Position numbers and translations under genes: made by a program. From Azophilus sp965221755 (GTDB lineage Bacteria; Pseudomonadota; Gammaproteobacteria; Pseudomonadales; Azotimanducaceae), in assembly GCA_965221755.1 (NCBI GenBank), contig OZ244921.1:3038001-3102000 (forward strand): 64,000 bases of DNA. Reading direction: 5' to 3'. Shown here piece after piece: positions 16,849 through 25,481 of this stretch; the stretch's first letter is position 1, and each line of letters opens with the position of its first letter. The notes under the pieces are model-generated. The model was given only the letters and a program-made list of their open reading frames with translations, did not search any database and was not told where the DNA came from.

Positions 16849-16912
16849 CGAATTCGTCTCCTTGCAGCGGCTTGTCGTGGGGAACGAATGTTCCGGCGGT
16901 TGGACAGTCAAT

Positions 16913-16931
16913 CTAACAATCGCTTGTTTGG
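16913..16931. promoter_or_regulatory. Candidate TetR operator, copy B
   Basis: CTAACAATCGCTTGTTTGG; its reverse complement CCAAACAAGCGATTGTTAG differs from the site at 15202-15220 only in the four central bases. It is in the promoter region of the cupin gene. Confidence 0.6.
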
Positions 16932-16966
16932 GCTTATTGTAGCCTGATGCCATAGACTGTCCATAA

Positions 16967-17326
16967 TTGACCGCCCAACAACTGGAAGTCCGGGCCGATG
17001 GCATGCAGCCGCAGCGGCTTGATTCCCACGCCGACGGCGCCAGCATCTATCTGGGCATGCCCACGATCGGCGCATACGACATCGAGGTCGATCAGCGATC
17101 GGGGATCGTTTGGACAACCGGTTCGCTCGATTCAAGCCTTTTCCGTTACGACCCCAGCTCCGGGCGCATTGATCGGATACCGCTGCCGACCGAGCCCGGT
17201 TACGCCCGGCACTTGGCCGTGGACCCGGAGACGGGCGATGTGTGGTCGGCTTACTCCTCGTTGCCGCCCGCAACGCCAAGAGTGGTGCGGGTTCAGATGG
17301 ATGTTGCCGGGGGCGGGCGAGATTGA
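16967..17326 (+). pseudogene. Beta-propeller (Vgb/SMP-30-like) C-terminal fragment
   Basis: About 119 codons that match the end of a virginiamycin-B-lyase or SMP-30-like propeller: GAYDIEVDQRSGIVWTTGSLDSS, FRYDPSSGRIDRIPLP, LAVDPETGDVW. The N-terminal blades are absent and the only start is a TTG without a ribosome site, so it is a truncated relic. It sits between the cupin gene and the convergent threonine aldolase. Confidence 0.6.
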
Positions 17327-17347
17327 TGTGCCAACCGTACGCAATCC

Positions 17348-18403
17348 TCAGTTGCGGGCAGCCGCTTGGGCCACGGCGGCGAGGGCTTGGGCCGCTTCCT
17401 CCACCCCGGCCGCATCCACGTCCAAGTGGGTGACCGCGCGCAGGCGGCGTTCGCTGACGGCGCCGATGCGCACCCCCTGCTCAAGCAGCCGCTCGGCGGC
17501 TTGGGCGGCGCTTAGCCCGGTGCCGGACACATCGAAGTAGATCATGTTGGTCTCGATGGCATCCGTCGCCAGTTCGATGCCGTCGATCGGGGCGATCAGG
17601 CGGGCGAAGCGTTGGGCGTTGGCGTGGTCCTCGGCCAAGCGGCTGACGTTGTGCCGCAGGGCGTAGATGCCCGCTGCGGCGACGATCCCCGCTTGGCGCA
17701 TCGCGCCGCCGAACTGGTGCTTGAAGCGCAGGGCTTCGGCGATGAAGTCTCGGCTGCCCGCCAGCACGCCGCCCACGGGAGCGCCGAGGCCTTTGCTCAA
17801 GTCGATCCAGGCCGAGTCGTAGTCGCGCGCGAAGGCCGCCGCAGGCTGGCCTGAAGCCACCACGGCATTCATCAGGCGGGCGCCGTCCATGTGCGTCGCC
17901 AGACCCTGTTCGCGGGCCGTGTCCGCCACCGCCGCCAGCGCGTCGATGGGCCAAACCGCGCCGCCGCCGATGTTGGTGGTGTTCTCAACGGAGACCAGGC
18001 GCGAACGCTGGGCGTGGGGCGCGCCATCGCGCACCGCTGAACGCACCTGCGCTGCCGTGAAGATGCCGCGCTCCCCGGGCAGGGTGCGCAGCGTCACGCC
18101 CGACAGGGCGGCCGGCCCGCCCACTTCGTAATGCACGGCGTGGCTCGTTTCGTGCAGGATGATCTCATCGCCGGGCTGGGTGTGGGCGCGGTAGGCCACC
18201 TCGTTGCACATGGTTCCGGAAGGCAGGAACAGCGCGTCCTCCTTGCCGAGCAGGTCCGCCACCATGGCGCAGAGCGTTCGCACACTGGGGTCTTCGCCGA
18301 GCTGCTCGTCGCCCACCTCGGCGCTGGCCATCGCCTCCCGCATGGGCCGGGACGGCCGGGTTTGGGTGTCGCTGAGCAGATCGATTCGCGGCCGCTCGGT
18401 CAT
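17348..18403 (-). CDS. ltaE: Low-specificity threonine aldolase
   Basis: A 351-residue PLP enzyme of fold type I that cleaves threonine or allo-threonine to glycine and acetaldehyde. The start LLSDTQTRPS and the PLP-lysine motif DLSKGLGAPVGG are typical, as is HMDGARLMNA. The family name is firm; exact substrate preference is not. No good ribosome site is visible. Four 15-bp repeats lie directly upstream, between it and the HpaB-type gene in the same direction. Confidence 0.88.
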   Translation of the reverse strand: MTERPRIDLLSDTQTRPSRPMREAMASAEVGDEQLGEDPSVRTLCAMVADLLGKEDALFLPSGTMCNEVAYRAHTQPGDEIILHETSHAVHYEVGGPAALSGVTLRTLPGERGIFTAAQVRSAVRDGAPHAQRSRLVSVENTTNIGGGAVWPIDALAAVADTAREQGLATHMDGARLMNAVVASGQPAAAFARDYDSAWIDLSKGLGAPVGGVLAGSRDFIAEALRFKHQFGGAMRQAGIVAAAGIYALRHNVSRLAEDHANAQRFARLIAPIDGIELATDAIETNMIYFDVSGTGLSAAQAAERLLEQGVRIGAVSERRLRAVTHLDVDAAGVEEAAQALAAVAQAAARN

Positions 18404-18418
18404 TTCACGCGCTCTGGT

Positions 18419-18478
18419 TCGTTCAAGGGATGCTCGTTCGAGAAAAGTTCGTTCATTAGGAGTCCGTTCAAGGAACGC
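18419..18478. repeat. Four 15-bp iterons (TCGTTCA core)
   Basis: The heptamer TCGTTCA or a one-base variant occurs at 18419, 18434, 18449 and 18464, exactly 15 bp apart, with A/G-rich filler between. It fills the 89-bp gap upstream of the threonine aldolase gene. A regulator-binding array or an expanded microsatellite could both explain it. Confidence 0.5.
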
Positions 18479-18492
18479 ACAGGAACCGGGGG

Positions 18493-19896
18493 CTAAGCCC
18501 GCTCAGCGCCGTTGGCCCATTCCCCCATGCGCGCCGCTTCCAAGGCCAGCCTCTTGGCGTGCTCCAGGTCGTAGTGCAGGCGGGAGACGATGCGCTGGGC
18601 GTAGAGGCCGCCGCCGGCCTGCAGGTTGGTCACCGCGTGCCAGCCGCCCAAGGCGTCGGCGGTGTAGTCGCGGATGGCGTGGAACAGCTTCGAGCGGTAG
18701 ATGCCGTCCACCGACTGCATGGTGCCCATGTACTTGCGCACCAGATGGCCGGTCTGCTCATTGTCCAGGTCCGCCATGCCCGGCGCCGTGAGGATGCTGC
18801 CGCCGGCGATGTCGTGCAGGTGGCGCACCATGAGCGCGTAGTTGGCGGCGCCGTGGTACTTGCCGACGTTGGTGTAGAGCTCGCTCGGAAAGGCGGCGCC
18901 GTCGGAGGTGGTGCTGCAGTTCTCGATGGCGGCTTCGAGGCTGGCCCGAATCAAGGTGGCGTTGATCATCATGTCGCTGATCTTCTCCTTGATGTGGCCC
19001 ACCCGCTCCAAGCCGTTGGCTTCGGCGATCAGCTGGGCGAAGCCCACCAGCCGGTCGTAGCCGGTGACGAAGGCGGCCAAGCCGCCGAGGCGCTCCCAAA
19101 GCCCGAGGGAGTGGGCGAAGACGGCCGCGAACTCCGGGTGCTCGCCCGCCAGGAAGACCCGCTCGTTAGGCACGAACACGTCATCGAAGATGACGAAGCC
19201 CTCCGGCGTGTGATGGTTGCCGGACATCGGAAAGTCCCGGGTGTCCGCATGCCTTGGGGCGTAAGTGGTGTTGATGATCTTCACCCCCGGCGCACACACC
19301 GGCACCATGCAGGCCACCGAGTAGGGATCCTCCCCCGGCTTCATGCCCTTGGTGGGGATGGTCATCAGCTCGTGGCCCATGGAGGCGGCGGAGATGTGCA
19401 GCTTGGCGCCGCGAATGACGATGCCGTCGGCGCGCCGCTCAATGACCCGCACGTAGGCATCGGGGTCGTCCTGGTTGCCGGGACGGCGGCTGCGGTCGCC
19501 CTTGGCGTCGGTGATGCACTGGGTGATGCGCACGTCGCGTTGCTGGGCGTCCTTCACCCAGGCGCGAATGCGCGCCGCTTGTTCGGGCAGCGCGTCCTCG
19601 ATGCGGTCGGCGGCGGTCAGCAGCGTCATGATGGAGGCGTAGGTGACGTGGGTGAGCAGGTCCACGGACTCGTGCAGCTCCACTTGCTCGCGCAGTTCCT
19701 TGGCCGAACCCGGCACCGCCATGAAGGTGCCCACGGCGCCGGGGGCCGGGTCGTGGAAGCGGTCGTAGCCGGCGGCGGCGGAGTCCACGGTGATGCCGAG
19801 GATGGGATGGCCGGGCAGGTCGAGGACCTGCTCGCCCTCGAAGAAGGTGGCGCGCCCGTCGTCCAGGGAGGCGCGGTACTCATCGCCGGTCATCAT
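18493..19896 (-). CDS. 4-hydroxyphenylacetate 3-hydroxylase family protein (HpaB-like)
   Basis: A 467-residue member of the HpaB/vinylacetyl-CoA isomerase superfamily, using an acyl-CoA-dehydrogenase-like fold. Family signatures include TGDEYRASLDDGR, DRSRRPGNQDDPD, ISAASMGHELMTIPT and DDVFVPNERVFL. The Cys and His ligands of the [4Fe-4S] 4-hydroxybutyryl-CoA dehydratase branch are not evident, so a flavin-dependent monooxygenase is more likely. The ATG follows GGAGAG. Peroxiredoxin lies upstream and threonine aldolase downstream in the same direction. Confidence 0.8.
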   Translation of the reverse strand: MMTGDEYRASLDDGRATFFEGEQVLDLPGHPILGITVDSAAAGYDRFHDPAPGAVGTFMAVPGSAKELREQVELHESVDLLTHVTYASIMTLLTAADRIEDALPEQAARIRAWVKDAQQRDVRITQCITDAKGDRSRRPGNQDDPDAYVRVIERRADGIVIRGAKLHISAASMGHELMTIPTKGMKPGEDPYSVACMVPVCAPGVKIINTTYAPRHADTRDFPMSGNHHTPEGFVIFDDVFVPNERVFLAGEHPEFAAVFAHSLGLWERLGGLAAFVTGYDRLVGFAQLIAEANGLERVGHIKEKISDMMINATLIRASLEAAIENCSTTSDGAAFPSELYTNVGKYHGAANYALMVRHLHDIAGGSILTAPGMADLDNEQTGHLVRKYMGTMQSVDGIYRSKLFHAIRDYTADALGGWHAVTNLQAGGGLYAQRIVSRLHYDLEHAKRLALEAARMGEWANGAERA

Positions 19897-19976
19897 GGCG
19901 AAACTCTCCGGTTGATTGCGGTGAGGGAGGGCGGTTCAGCGCTCCAGCCGTCGGCCGGGGCGCAACTCGAACGGCC

Positions 19977-20636
19977 TTACTCCGGCTGCGGAACGATGCG
20001 CAGGTAGGGCTTGGGCGCCTTCCAGCCGTCCGGGAACTTCGCCTTGGCCTCCTCGTCGGACACCGCCGGAACGATGATGACGTCCTCGCCCTGCCTCCAG
20101 TTCACCGGCGTCGCCACCTTGTGCTTGGCGGTGAGTTGGCAGGAGTCGAGCAGCCGCAGCACCTCGTCGAAGTTGCGCCCGGTGCTCATCGGGTAGGTCA
20201 GCATCGCCTTGATGCCCTTGTCCGGGCCGATCACGAACACGGAGCGCACCGTGGCGTTGTCGGCCGCCGTGCGCCCCGCAGCGGCGTCGCCTGCTTCGGC
20301 GGGCAGCATGTCGTAGAGCTTGGCCACCGCCAGTTCGGGGTCGCCGATCAGCGGATAGTTCACGGCGTGGCCTTGGGTCTCCTCAATGTCCTTGGACCAG
20401 GCGGCGTGGTTGTCCACCGGGTCCACGGAGAGGCCGATGATCTTGCAGTTGCGCTTGGTGAACTCCGGCTCCAAGCCGGCCATGTAGCCGAGTTCGGTGG
20501 TGCACACGGGGGTGAAGTCCTTGGGGTGGGAGAACAGCACCGCCCAGCCGTCGCCGATCCAGTCGTGGAAGTCGATGCGGCCTTGGGTGGTCTGGGCAGT
20601 GAAGTTGGGGGCTTGGGCGTTGATGCGCAGGGTCAT
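19977..20636 (-). CDS. 1-Cys peroxiredoxin (Prx6 type)
   Basis: A 219-residue peroxidase that reduces hydroperoxides. The peroxidatic Cys is in DFTPVCTTELGYM near residue 47; the long C-terminal domain (APKPYLRIVP) is that of the Prx6/AhpE-like 1-Cys group, and no resolving Cys in the usual 2-Cys position is seen. Strong GGAGG ribosome site. It may protect the nearby oxygenases from peroxide. Confidence 0.9.
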   Translation of the reverse strand: MTLRINAQAPNFTAQTTQGRIDFHDWIGDGWAVLFSHPKDFTPVCTTELGYMAGLEPEFTKRNCKIIGLSVDPVDNHAAWSKDIEETQGHAVNYPLIGDPELAVAKLYDMLPAEAGDAAAGRTAADNATVRSVFVIGPDKGIKAMLTYPMSTGRNFDEVLRLLDSCQLTAKHKVATPVNWRQGEDVIIVPAVSDEEAKAKFPDGWKAPKPYLRIVPQPE

Positions 20637-20744
20637 GGGGCCTCCGGTTGGGTTGGCTGCGGTTAAACGGCCAATTTACCACCATCGGCGGCGGAACGGG
20701 ACGCGAACGCGGCAGGCAACGGGATGAACGGCCACGCCATATGC

Positions 20745-20960
20745 ATGGATGAACGGTTTTCGTGCTTTCGGCGCGAGCGACGCGATCAGGCTCCACTGCG
20801 TCTCCGCGTCCGACGCTTCACCGAAACCGCCTCCGCCAGCTGCGGCAACAGTCCCAACCGCCTCGCCGCCTCCGCCGGCAACGCGGCTCCGCCCGTGCCC
20901 GTCAAGCGGTCGTCCGTGAACCTGATGTTGTCAATGATATGCAAGAAGGGTACGATCACC
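20745..20960 (-). pseudogene. IS1380-family transposase, N-terminal fragment
   Basis: The minus strand reads IRFTDDRLTGTGGAALPAEAARRLGLLP... and then, after a frame change near 20790, QWSLIASLAP, the expected N-terminal part of IS1380-type DDE transposases. The catalytic domain is absent. A C-terminal fragment of the same family occurs at 46617-46935. Confidence 0.55.
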
Positions 20961-21032
20961 GAGAAGTCTTGGAAGCGGAGGCTGCTTTCGGCAGCTAGGC
21001 CAAAAGCCATATATCATAGTGGAGAACTAAAA

Positions 21033-21377
21033 GTGATCAAAATGAAACAATCACCGGCTGAAGCTATCAAGTGTCTAAAACGTATAACTCACGACACCTG
21101 CCAACAAGGAGTATCAAACCATTGGCGAGTGAGCAAGGATCAAAATGGTAACGACTTTGCCCCGGCCCAAAGCATCTGCTGGCTATTTTGCTGGGCGAAG
21201 ACCGGGATGAATAGCGAAAAAGCGCGTGTGCAGGCGCGCTGCGCCTTTGATACAATTTTCGATAAGCAATTCAACTGGCTGGATCAAAGACTCGATCACA
21301 GTCTCGCGAGGGAATGGAGGTATGCGAAAGGCGATATAGAAAGAGACTTTTGCTTACACATATCTGGTACAAGTTAG
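21033..21377 (+). CDS. Unrecognised 114-residue protein in an AT-rich patch
   Basis: A GTG at 21033 follows a GGAG ribosome site with 8-bp spacing and opens a frame to 21377. The protein is Cys- and Trp-rich (CQQGVSNHW, ICWLFCWAKTG, WLDQRLDHS) with no signal peptide or familiar motif. The DNA is much richer in A and T than its neighbours, which suggests transfer from a different source. Its last 4 bp overlap the 3' end of a convergent, truncated AAA-ATPase-like gene, and an IS1380 relic lies just upstream. I cannot assign a function. Confidence 0.4.
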   Translation: MIKMKQSPAEAIKCLKRITHDTCQQGVSNHWRVSKDQNGNDFAPAQSICWLFCWAKTGMNSEKARVQARCAFDTIFDKQFNWLDQRLDHSLAREWRYAKGDIERDFCLHISGTS

Positions 21378-21907
21378 ATATTGCTGCGAATAGTCGTGTC
21401 GAGCAGGTCCATCAACCGCAGCGGCCCGCTGTCCGTGGATGGCGCGGGATCAAGGCCGGCGTTGCGCTCGATGATGGCGAGCTGCTTGAGAATGCTGCCC
21501 TCAAGATCGCCGGGCTCGTGGTTCTTCCCGTCGAAGCTCAGCCGGAGCACGGGCTGCGTCTGGCTCCAGTCCCAATGGTCGTGGATGCGCAGCCCCCGGA
21601 ACAGCGGCTCGCTGCCGGCGAACAGTTCCCCGATGGTGTCGAGCGGCAGGCTCTTGCCGAAGCGCCGCGGTCGGGACAGGAAGTAGTGGTCGCCCCTGTC
21701 GATGCAATGCGGCGCGGTGGGCGCTTTCCCGTTCACTTGCTTGCCGATGGAATCACGCATAAGCGCCGCCAAATCCCCATCGCGTGGCGCGACGGATGCG
21801 CCGGTCAGGTCCACTTTGGGCACCGCATTGGGAGCTGCATCCTCCAAGTGATTTTCAATCACGCCTCTGGGTATTGCCGCATCTCCGGCCTCAAGGTGGG
21901 GTTTCAT
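21374..21907 (-). pseudogene. AAA-ATPase-like/DUF1703 protein, truncated
   Basis: The frame carries the N-terminal part of the common AAA-ATPase-like plus PD-(D/E)XK family: RGDHYFLSRPRRFGKSLPLDTIGELF (Walker-A-like RRFGKS), PLFRGLRIHDHWDW, PVLRLSFDGKNHEPGDLEG, IIERNAGLDPAP. Full proteins have roughly 500 or more residues; here the frame stops after about 178, so the nuclease end is lost. The first residues also look eroded. Probably non-functional. Confidence 0.6.
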
Positions 21908-21970
21908 TATGCTCACAACACTCCTCCCGGCCATCGGCACGTCTTTCGCCCAAGAGAACGAGAGACGGTT

Positions 21971-22039
21971 GCAGTTTCGCTGGCACGAAACTCCGCTGCC
22001 GTTGCGTGGTTCAGTTTCGATGTGTTTTTGAACCCGCAC
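21971..22039 (-). repeat. Dispersed palindromic repeat, copy 3
   Basis: Reverse copy with palindrome gcagtttcgctggcacgaaactccgc interrupted by a short loop and a degenerate gtgtttttgaacccgcac module. Located just before the promoter of the GST-like gene. Confidence 0.55.
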
Positions 22040-22083
22040 ATCGGCGCTTGCAGTCAACTGCCGTGCGCTGCGCTTGGAGCGGC

Positions 22084-22089
22084 TATACT
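22084..22089 (+). promoter_or_regulatory. Candidate -10 element TATACT before the GST-like gene
   Basis: gcTATACT 33 bp upstream of the ATG at 22122; same octamer as in front of iorA-like, moaC, icd and tusD. Confidence 0.4.
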
Positions 22090-22121
22090 GGCCTCTCCGT
22101 TTGCTGTCCTGAGCGCACGCC

Positions 22122-23162
22122 ATGATCGATGCCCCAATCGCCTTGAGGGGAGCGCCCGGTTCGCCCTACACCCGCAAGATGCTGGCGCTGCTGCGCTACC
22201 GGCGCATTCCCTATCGCTTTCTGCAAAGCGCGGTGGGCGGGCGGGAGCCCGATGCCGGTCTGCCGCAGCCGAAGGTCGGCCTCATGCCCACCTTCCACTT
22301 CCCGGCCGCCGATGGCGAACTCGAAGCGGTGGTGGACTCATCGCCCATCATCCGCCGCTTGGAGCAGGAGGCTTTGGGACGTTCGGTCATTGCGCCCGAC
22401 CCGGCCTTGGCCTTCATCGACTTTCTGCTGGAGGACTATGGCGATGAATGGTTGACCAAGGCGATGTTCCACTACCGCTGGCGCTATCCGGCGGACATTG
22501 AGCGCGGCGGCGAGATCCTGCCCCGGTGGCGCAACCTGGCCGCCAGCGATGCCGAAATCGCCCCGCTGTCGGCCTTCATTCGCGACCGGCAGATCAGCCG
22601 CCTGCATGTGGTGGGCAGCAACGAAACCACCGCACCGATCATCGAGGCGAGCTACAAACGCTTTCTGGGCCTCTTTGACGCCCACATCCGCAACGGCCCC
22701 TTCGTGCTCGGCCAGCGTCCAGGCGCCGCCGACTTCGCCATTTTTGGCCAGCTCACCCAGTTGACCGGCTTCGACCCCACGCCGATGCAAATCGCCCTTG
22801 AAAGCGCGCCCCATGTCTTTGCCTGGGTGGGCGTGATGGAGGATCTGTCCGGCCTTGAACCCGCCGCGCACCATTGGTTCGACCGCGCCGCCCTGCCGGA
22901 TACGTTGCGCGGGCTGCTTGAGGAAGCGGGCCGGGTGTATGCCCCCGCCTTGTTGGCCAACGCCGCTGCAGTCAACCAAGGCTTGGCTGAGGCGCGCACC
23001 GAGATCGACGGGCGCCCGTGGACCCAAAAGCCCTTCCCTTACCAAGCCAAGTGCCTGCAATGGCTGCGCAGCGAACGGGCGCGGCTGGACGGCGAGGATC
23101 GCGCATTCGTCGATGAGCTGCTCTCGGGAACCGGCTGCGAGGCGTTGTTCCAGGTGCCTTAG
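22122..23162 (+). CDS. Glutathione S-transferase-like protein
   Basis: A 346-residue protein. The N-terminus is a thioredoxin-like GST domain (LRGAPGSPYTRKMLALLRYRRIPYRF, with SPIIRRLE as the glutathione-binding SNAIL/TRAIL-like segment), followed by an all-helical domain with FVLGQRPGAADFAIFGQLTQL. It is longer than classic GSTs, with a C-terminal extension of unknown role. Such proteins are often annotated as GST without proven activity. The TATACT box upstream provides a likely promoter. Confidence 0.78.
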   Translation: MIDAPIALRGAPGSPYTRKMLALLRYRRIPYRFLQSAVGGREPDAGLPQPKVGLMPTFHFPAADGELEAVVDSSPIIRRLEQEALGRSVIAPDPALAFIDFLLEDYGDEWLTKAMFHYRWRYPADIERGGEILPRWRNLAASDAEIAPLSAFIRDRQISRLHVVGSNETTAPIIEASYKRFLGLFDAHIRNGPFVLGQRPGAADFAIFGQLTQLTGFDPTPMQIALESAPHVFAWVGVMEDLSGLEPAAHHWFDRAALPDTLRGLLEEAGRVYAPALLANAAAVNQGLAEARTEIDGRPWTQKPFPYQAKCLQWLRSERARLDGEDRAFVDELLSGTGCEALFQVP

Positions 23163-23172
23163 CTGCGCACCC

Positions 23173-24189
23173 TCATGTGGTCCGCACCATCATCTTGCCG
23201 GTGTTGACGCCCTTGAAGAGCTGGATCAGCGCGTTGGGCAGTTCCTTGAAGCCGTCGATGACGGTGGCTTGCTGCTTAAGCTGTCCGGCCTCGATCCAGC
23301 GGCGCATCTGTGCCTCGGCCTCCGGGTAGCGGTGCTCGTAGTCGATGACGATGAAGCCCTCCATGCGGGCGCGGCGGAAGACTAGGTTGAAATAGTTTCT
23401 GGGCCCCGGCGGCTGTTCGGTGAGGTTGTAGCGGGAGATGCCGCCGCAGATCACGATGCGGGCGTTCATGGCGATGCGGTCCAGGCAGATGTCGAGGATG
23501 TCGCCGCCGACGTTGTCGAAGAAGACGTTGATGCCGTCCGGGCACAGCCGGTCCACTTCCGCCGCCACGTCGGCGGTCTTGTAGTTGAGCGCGCCGTCAA
23601 AGCCGAGCTCATCGGTGAGCCAGGCGCACTTTTCGTCGCTGCCCGCCATGCCGAACACCGTGCAGCCCTTGATCTTGGCGATCTGCCCGGCGACGCTGCC
23701 GGTGGCTCCGGCGGCGCCGCTGATCATCACCATGTCGCCGGCCTTGGGCTGGCCGACATCGAGCAGCCCGAAGTAGGCCGTCATGCCGGTGCCGCCGAGC
23801 ACGCCCAAGGCCACCTTTGGATCGAGGCCGGCCTCGAAGGTCCGCATGGGCAGCTTCCCGCCGTCCGCAAGGGCGTAGTCCTGCATGCCGAAAGTGCCCG
23901 TCACTTGGGTGCCCTCGGGATACTGGGAATGGTTGGAGGCCACCACCGTGCCGACGCCGCGCGCCCGCATGACGCTGCCAAGCGCCAAGGGCGCCACGTA
24001 GTCGGCCCGATTCTCCATTTGCCCGCGCATGGAGGGATCCAGCGAGATGTAGTTGGTCTTGACGAGCGCTTCGCCCGACCCCGGCGTCGGCACCGGGGTT
24101 TCCCGATACTCGAAATCGGAGGCCTTGACCATCCCGTGCGGACGGGCGGCGAGCAGGAACTGACGGTTGACGGCTTTTGGCATGGGCAT
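23173..24189 (-). CDS. NADP-dependent oxidoreductase, CurA/leukotriene-hydrogenase type MDR
   Basis: A 338-residue zinc-free medium-chain reductase. Start NRQFLLAARPHGMV, the ISLDPSMRGQM motif, the nucleotide-binding ISGAAGATGSVAGQIAK and YFNLVFRRARMEGFIV are diagnostic of the CurA/prostaglandin-reductase group, which reduces alpha,beta-unsaturated ketones. Converges with the GST-like gene; only 10 bp separate their ends. Confidence 0.9.
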   Translation of the reverse strand: MPMPKAVNRQFLLAARPHGMVKASDFEYRETPVPTPGSGEALVKTNYISLDPSMRGQMENRADYVAPLALGSVMRARGVGTVVASNHSQYPEGTQVTGTFGMQDYALADGGKLPMRTFEAGLDPKVALGVLGGTGMTAYFGLLDVGQPKAGDMVMISGAAGATGSVAGQIAKIKGCTVFGMAGSDEKCAWLTDELGFDGALNYKTADVAAEVDRLCPDGINVFFDNVGGDILDICLDRIAMNARIVICGGISRYNLTEQPPGPRNYFNLVFRRARMEGFIVIDYEHRYPEAEAQMRRWIEAGQLKQQATVIDGFKELPNALIQLFKGVNTGKMMVRTT

Positions 24190-24253
24190 GTCCCGAATGG
24201 TCCCAGAGGATTGAAGGGCGGATTATGCGTTGCGTCCATTCGGAAGGGAACCG

Positions 24254-24345
24254 GCGCGACCTGACGGTCGCGGATGGAGTTTCGCTGGCGCGAAACTCCG
24301 CGCTCGTCGCTTAGATCAGATTCCGGTATGTTTCTGAGCCCGCAC
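24254..24345 (-). repeat. Dispersed palindromic repeat, copy 4
   Basis: Complete reverse copy: gcgacctgacggtcgc, then ggagtttcgctggcgcgaaactcc in one arm-loop-arm block, then ttccggtatgtttctgagcccgcac. It fills part of the 424-bp gap between the MDR gene and the Calx-beta gene; the rest (24346-24613) shows no supported gene. Confidence 0.7.
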
Positions 24346-24613
24346 ACTGGCGCGCCCGCTTCGCGGCAATCCTCATTTTGGCCAGTGACCGCCGCTTAGC
24401 CGCAAGGACGCGCTGACGCTGAAACCGTTCCATGGAGCGGGAATTCGAGGGCGGATACCCATAAGCGTTAACTTGTTTCAGCGGCTTGGGAAGTGCCGGG
24501 AAATCTGCCGCCGGCACTTCCCGGGCGGTTCGGCCAATGCCTTCGGGACGGCGTTCCATTCGGCCATCGGGCGGGGCGGGCGGCGTCGATTAACCCCGCC
24601 CGCCGCCACGGGA

Positions 24614-25180
24614 TCACCGTTTTTTGTATTTTTCGTCGGTCGGTTCTCTTCTGGCTTGGCTGCCGTCCAATGCGTTCGCGATCTTGGCGTTTGCCGTCAG
24701 AGTTAGGGGAAGACCCTCGACATGCCACCAGTCGGTCCACCGATAAGCGCCCCATACCCTACCGTAGCCCTTTGTATGAAAGTCGGACAAAACCAGCTGG
24801 AAGCTGTTTTTGTCGATGACGCCATCCTTGAGGGTCTTTATGGAAAGCTGCATGATCCGCTTCCCCGCGGGTATCACAAAGAGCCCGTTTTCAGCCACGT
24901 AATCCTTGCCTGCCCTGGCGGTGAGGTCCTGGGTGCGGTAGGCGTACCGGATGTCGAAGTCGAGCGGGCGGGAGAGATTGAGAATGAATCTCGCGTCCTC
25001 GCCCTCCCTGACCTGAACGTCCGCCACCCTCAAAGTGGCCGTAACCCCCTCCACCATCTTGTTCGCCGCGGCCGTCTGGGCCAGCACCCCCAGCATCAGG
25101 GCGGCGAGGCATGCCGCCGCCCGACTCCGCTGGAACCGGGATGCTGAACCGGCGCTTGCGTTAATTGAATGTCTGGTCAT
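24614..25180 (-). CDS. Secreted Calx-beta-like protein
   Basis: A 188-residue protein with an N-terminal signal peptide (AAACLAALMLGVLAQTAAAN). The mature part resembles a Calx-beta domain: ATLRVADVQVREGEDARFILNLS, FDIRYAYRTQDLTARAGKDYV, IPAGKRIMQLSIKTLKDGV, a fold used in calcium-binding adhesins. The start at 25180 is set by a strong GGAAGGAG ribosome site. A single Calx-beta copy in a small exported protein is unusual. Role unknown; AT-rich DNA upstream may hold its promoter. Confidence 0.7.
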   Translation of the reverse strand: MTRHSINASAGSASRFQRSRAAACLAALMLGVLAQTAAANKMVEGVTATLRVADVQVREGEDARFILNLSRPLDFDIRYAYRTQDLTARAGKDYVAENGLFVIPAGKRIMQLSIKTLKDGVIDKNSFQLVLSDFHTKGYGRVWGAYRWTDWWHVEGLPLTLTANAKIANALDGSQARREPTDEKYKKR

Positions 25181-25481
25181 GCTTCTTTCTCCTTCCGTGG
25201 GCGGGACGGTTTTCAGGTTTTGCATAGCTTTGGGCATTCGCAGGCTCCGTGGTTGGTGATGATGTGGGCACCATAGGGCCTTGATGGCTTAGTGTCAAGT
25301 ATCTTTCTAATTTTTTCAATTTCCAACAGGGAGAGGATCCTGATCCCCGGACAAGCGAAGGCTCAAAGGAGGTTATGATCCACAGGCTCAACGTTGTCGG
25401 CGGTCGAGCAAGCCAGGAATTGACATCGTCCATGCCAACCCAGCCTTCTCACCGCGGTCGGACGCGCCATGGCCGCGCGAT

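Noticed and set aside
18559..20007. 482-codon plus-strand frame opposite the HpaB-like gene
   Set aside because: Antisense shadow with low-complexity Gly/Val/His sequence; the minus-strand protein has clear family motifs.
24311..24559. 82-codon minus-strand frame before the Calx-beta region
   Set aside because: Starts within no ribosome context, ends inside a dispersed repeat and shows no family features.
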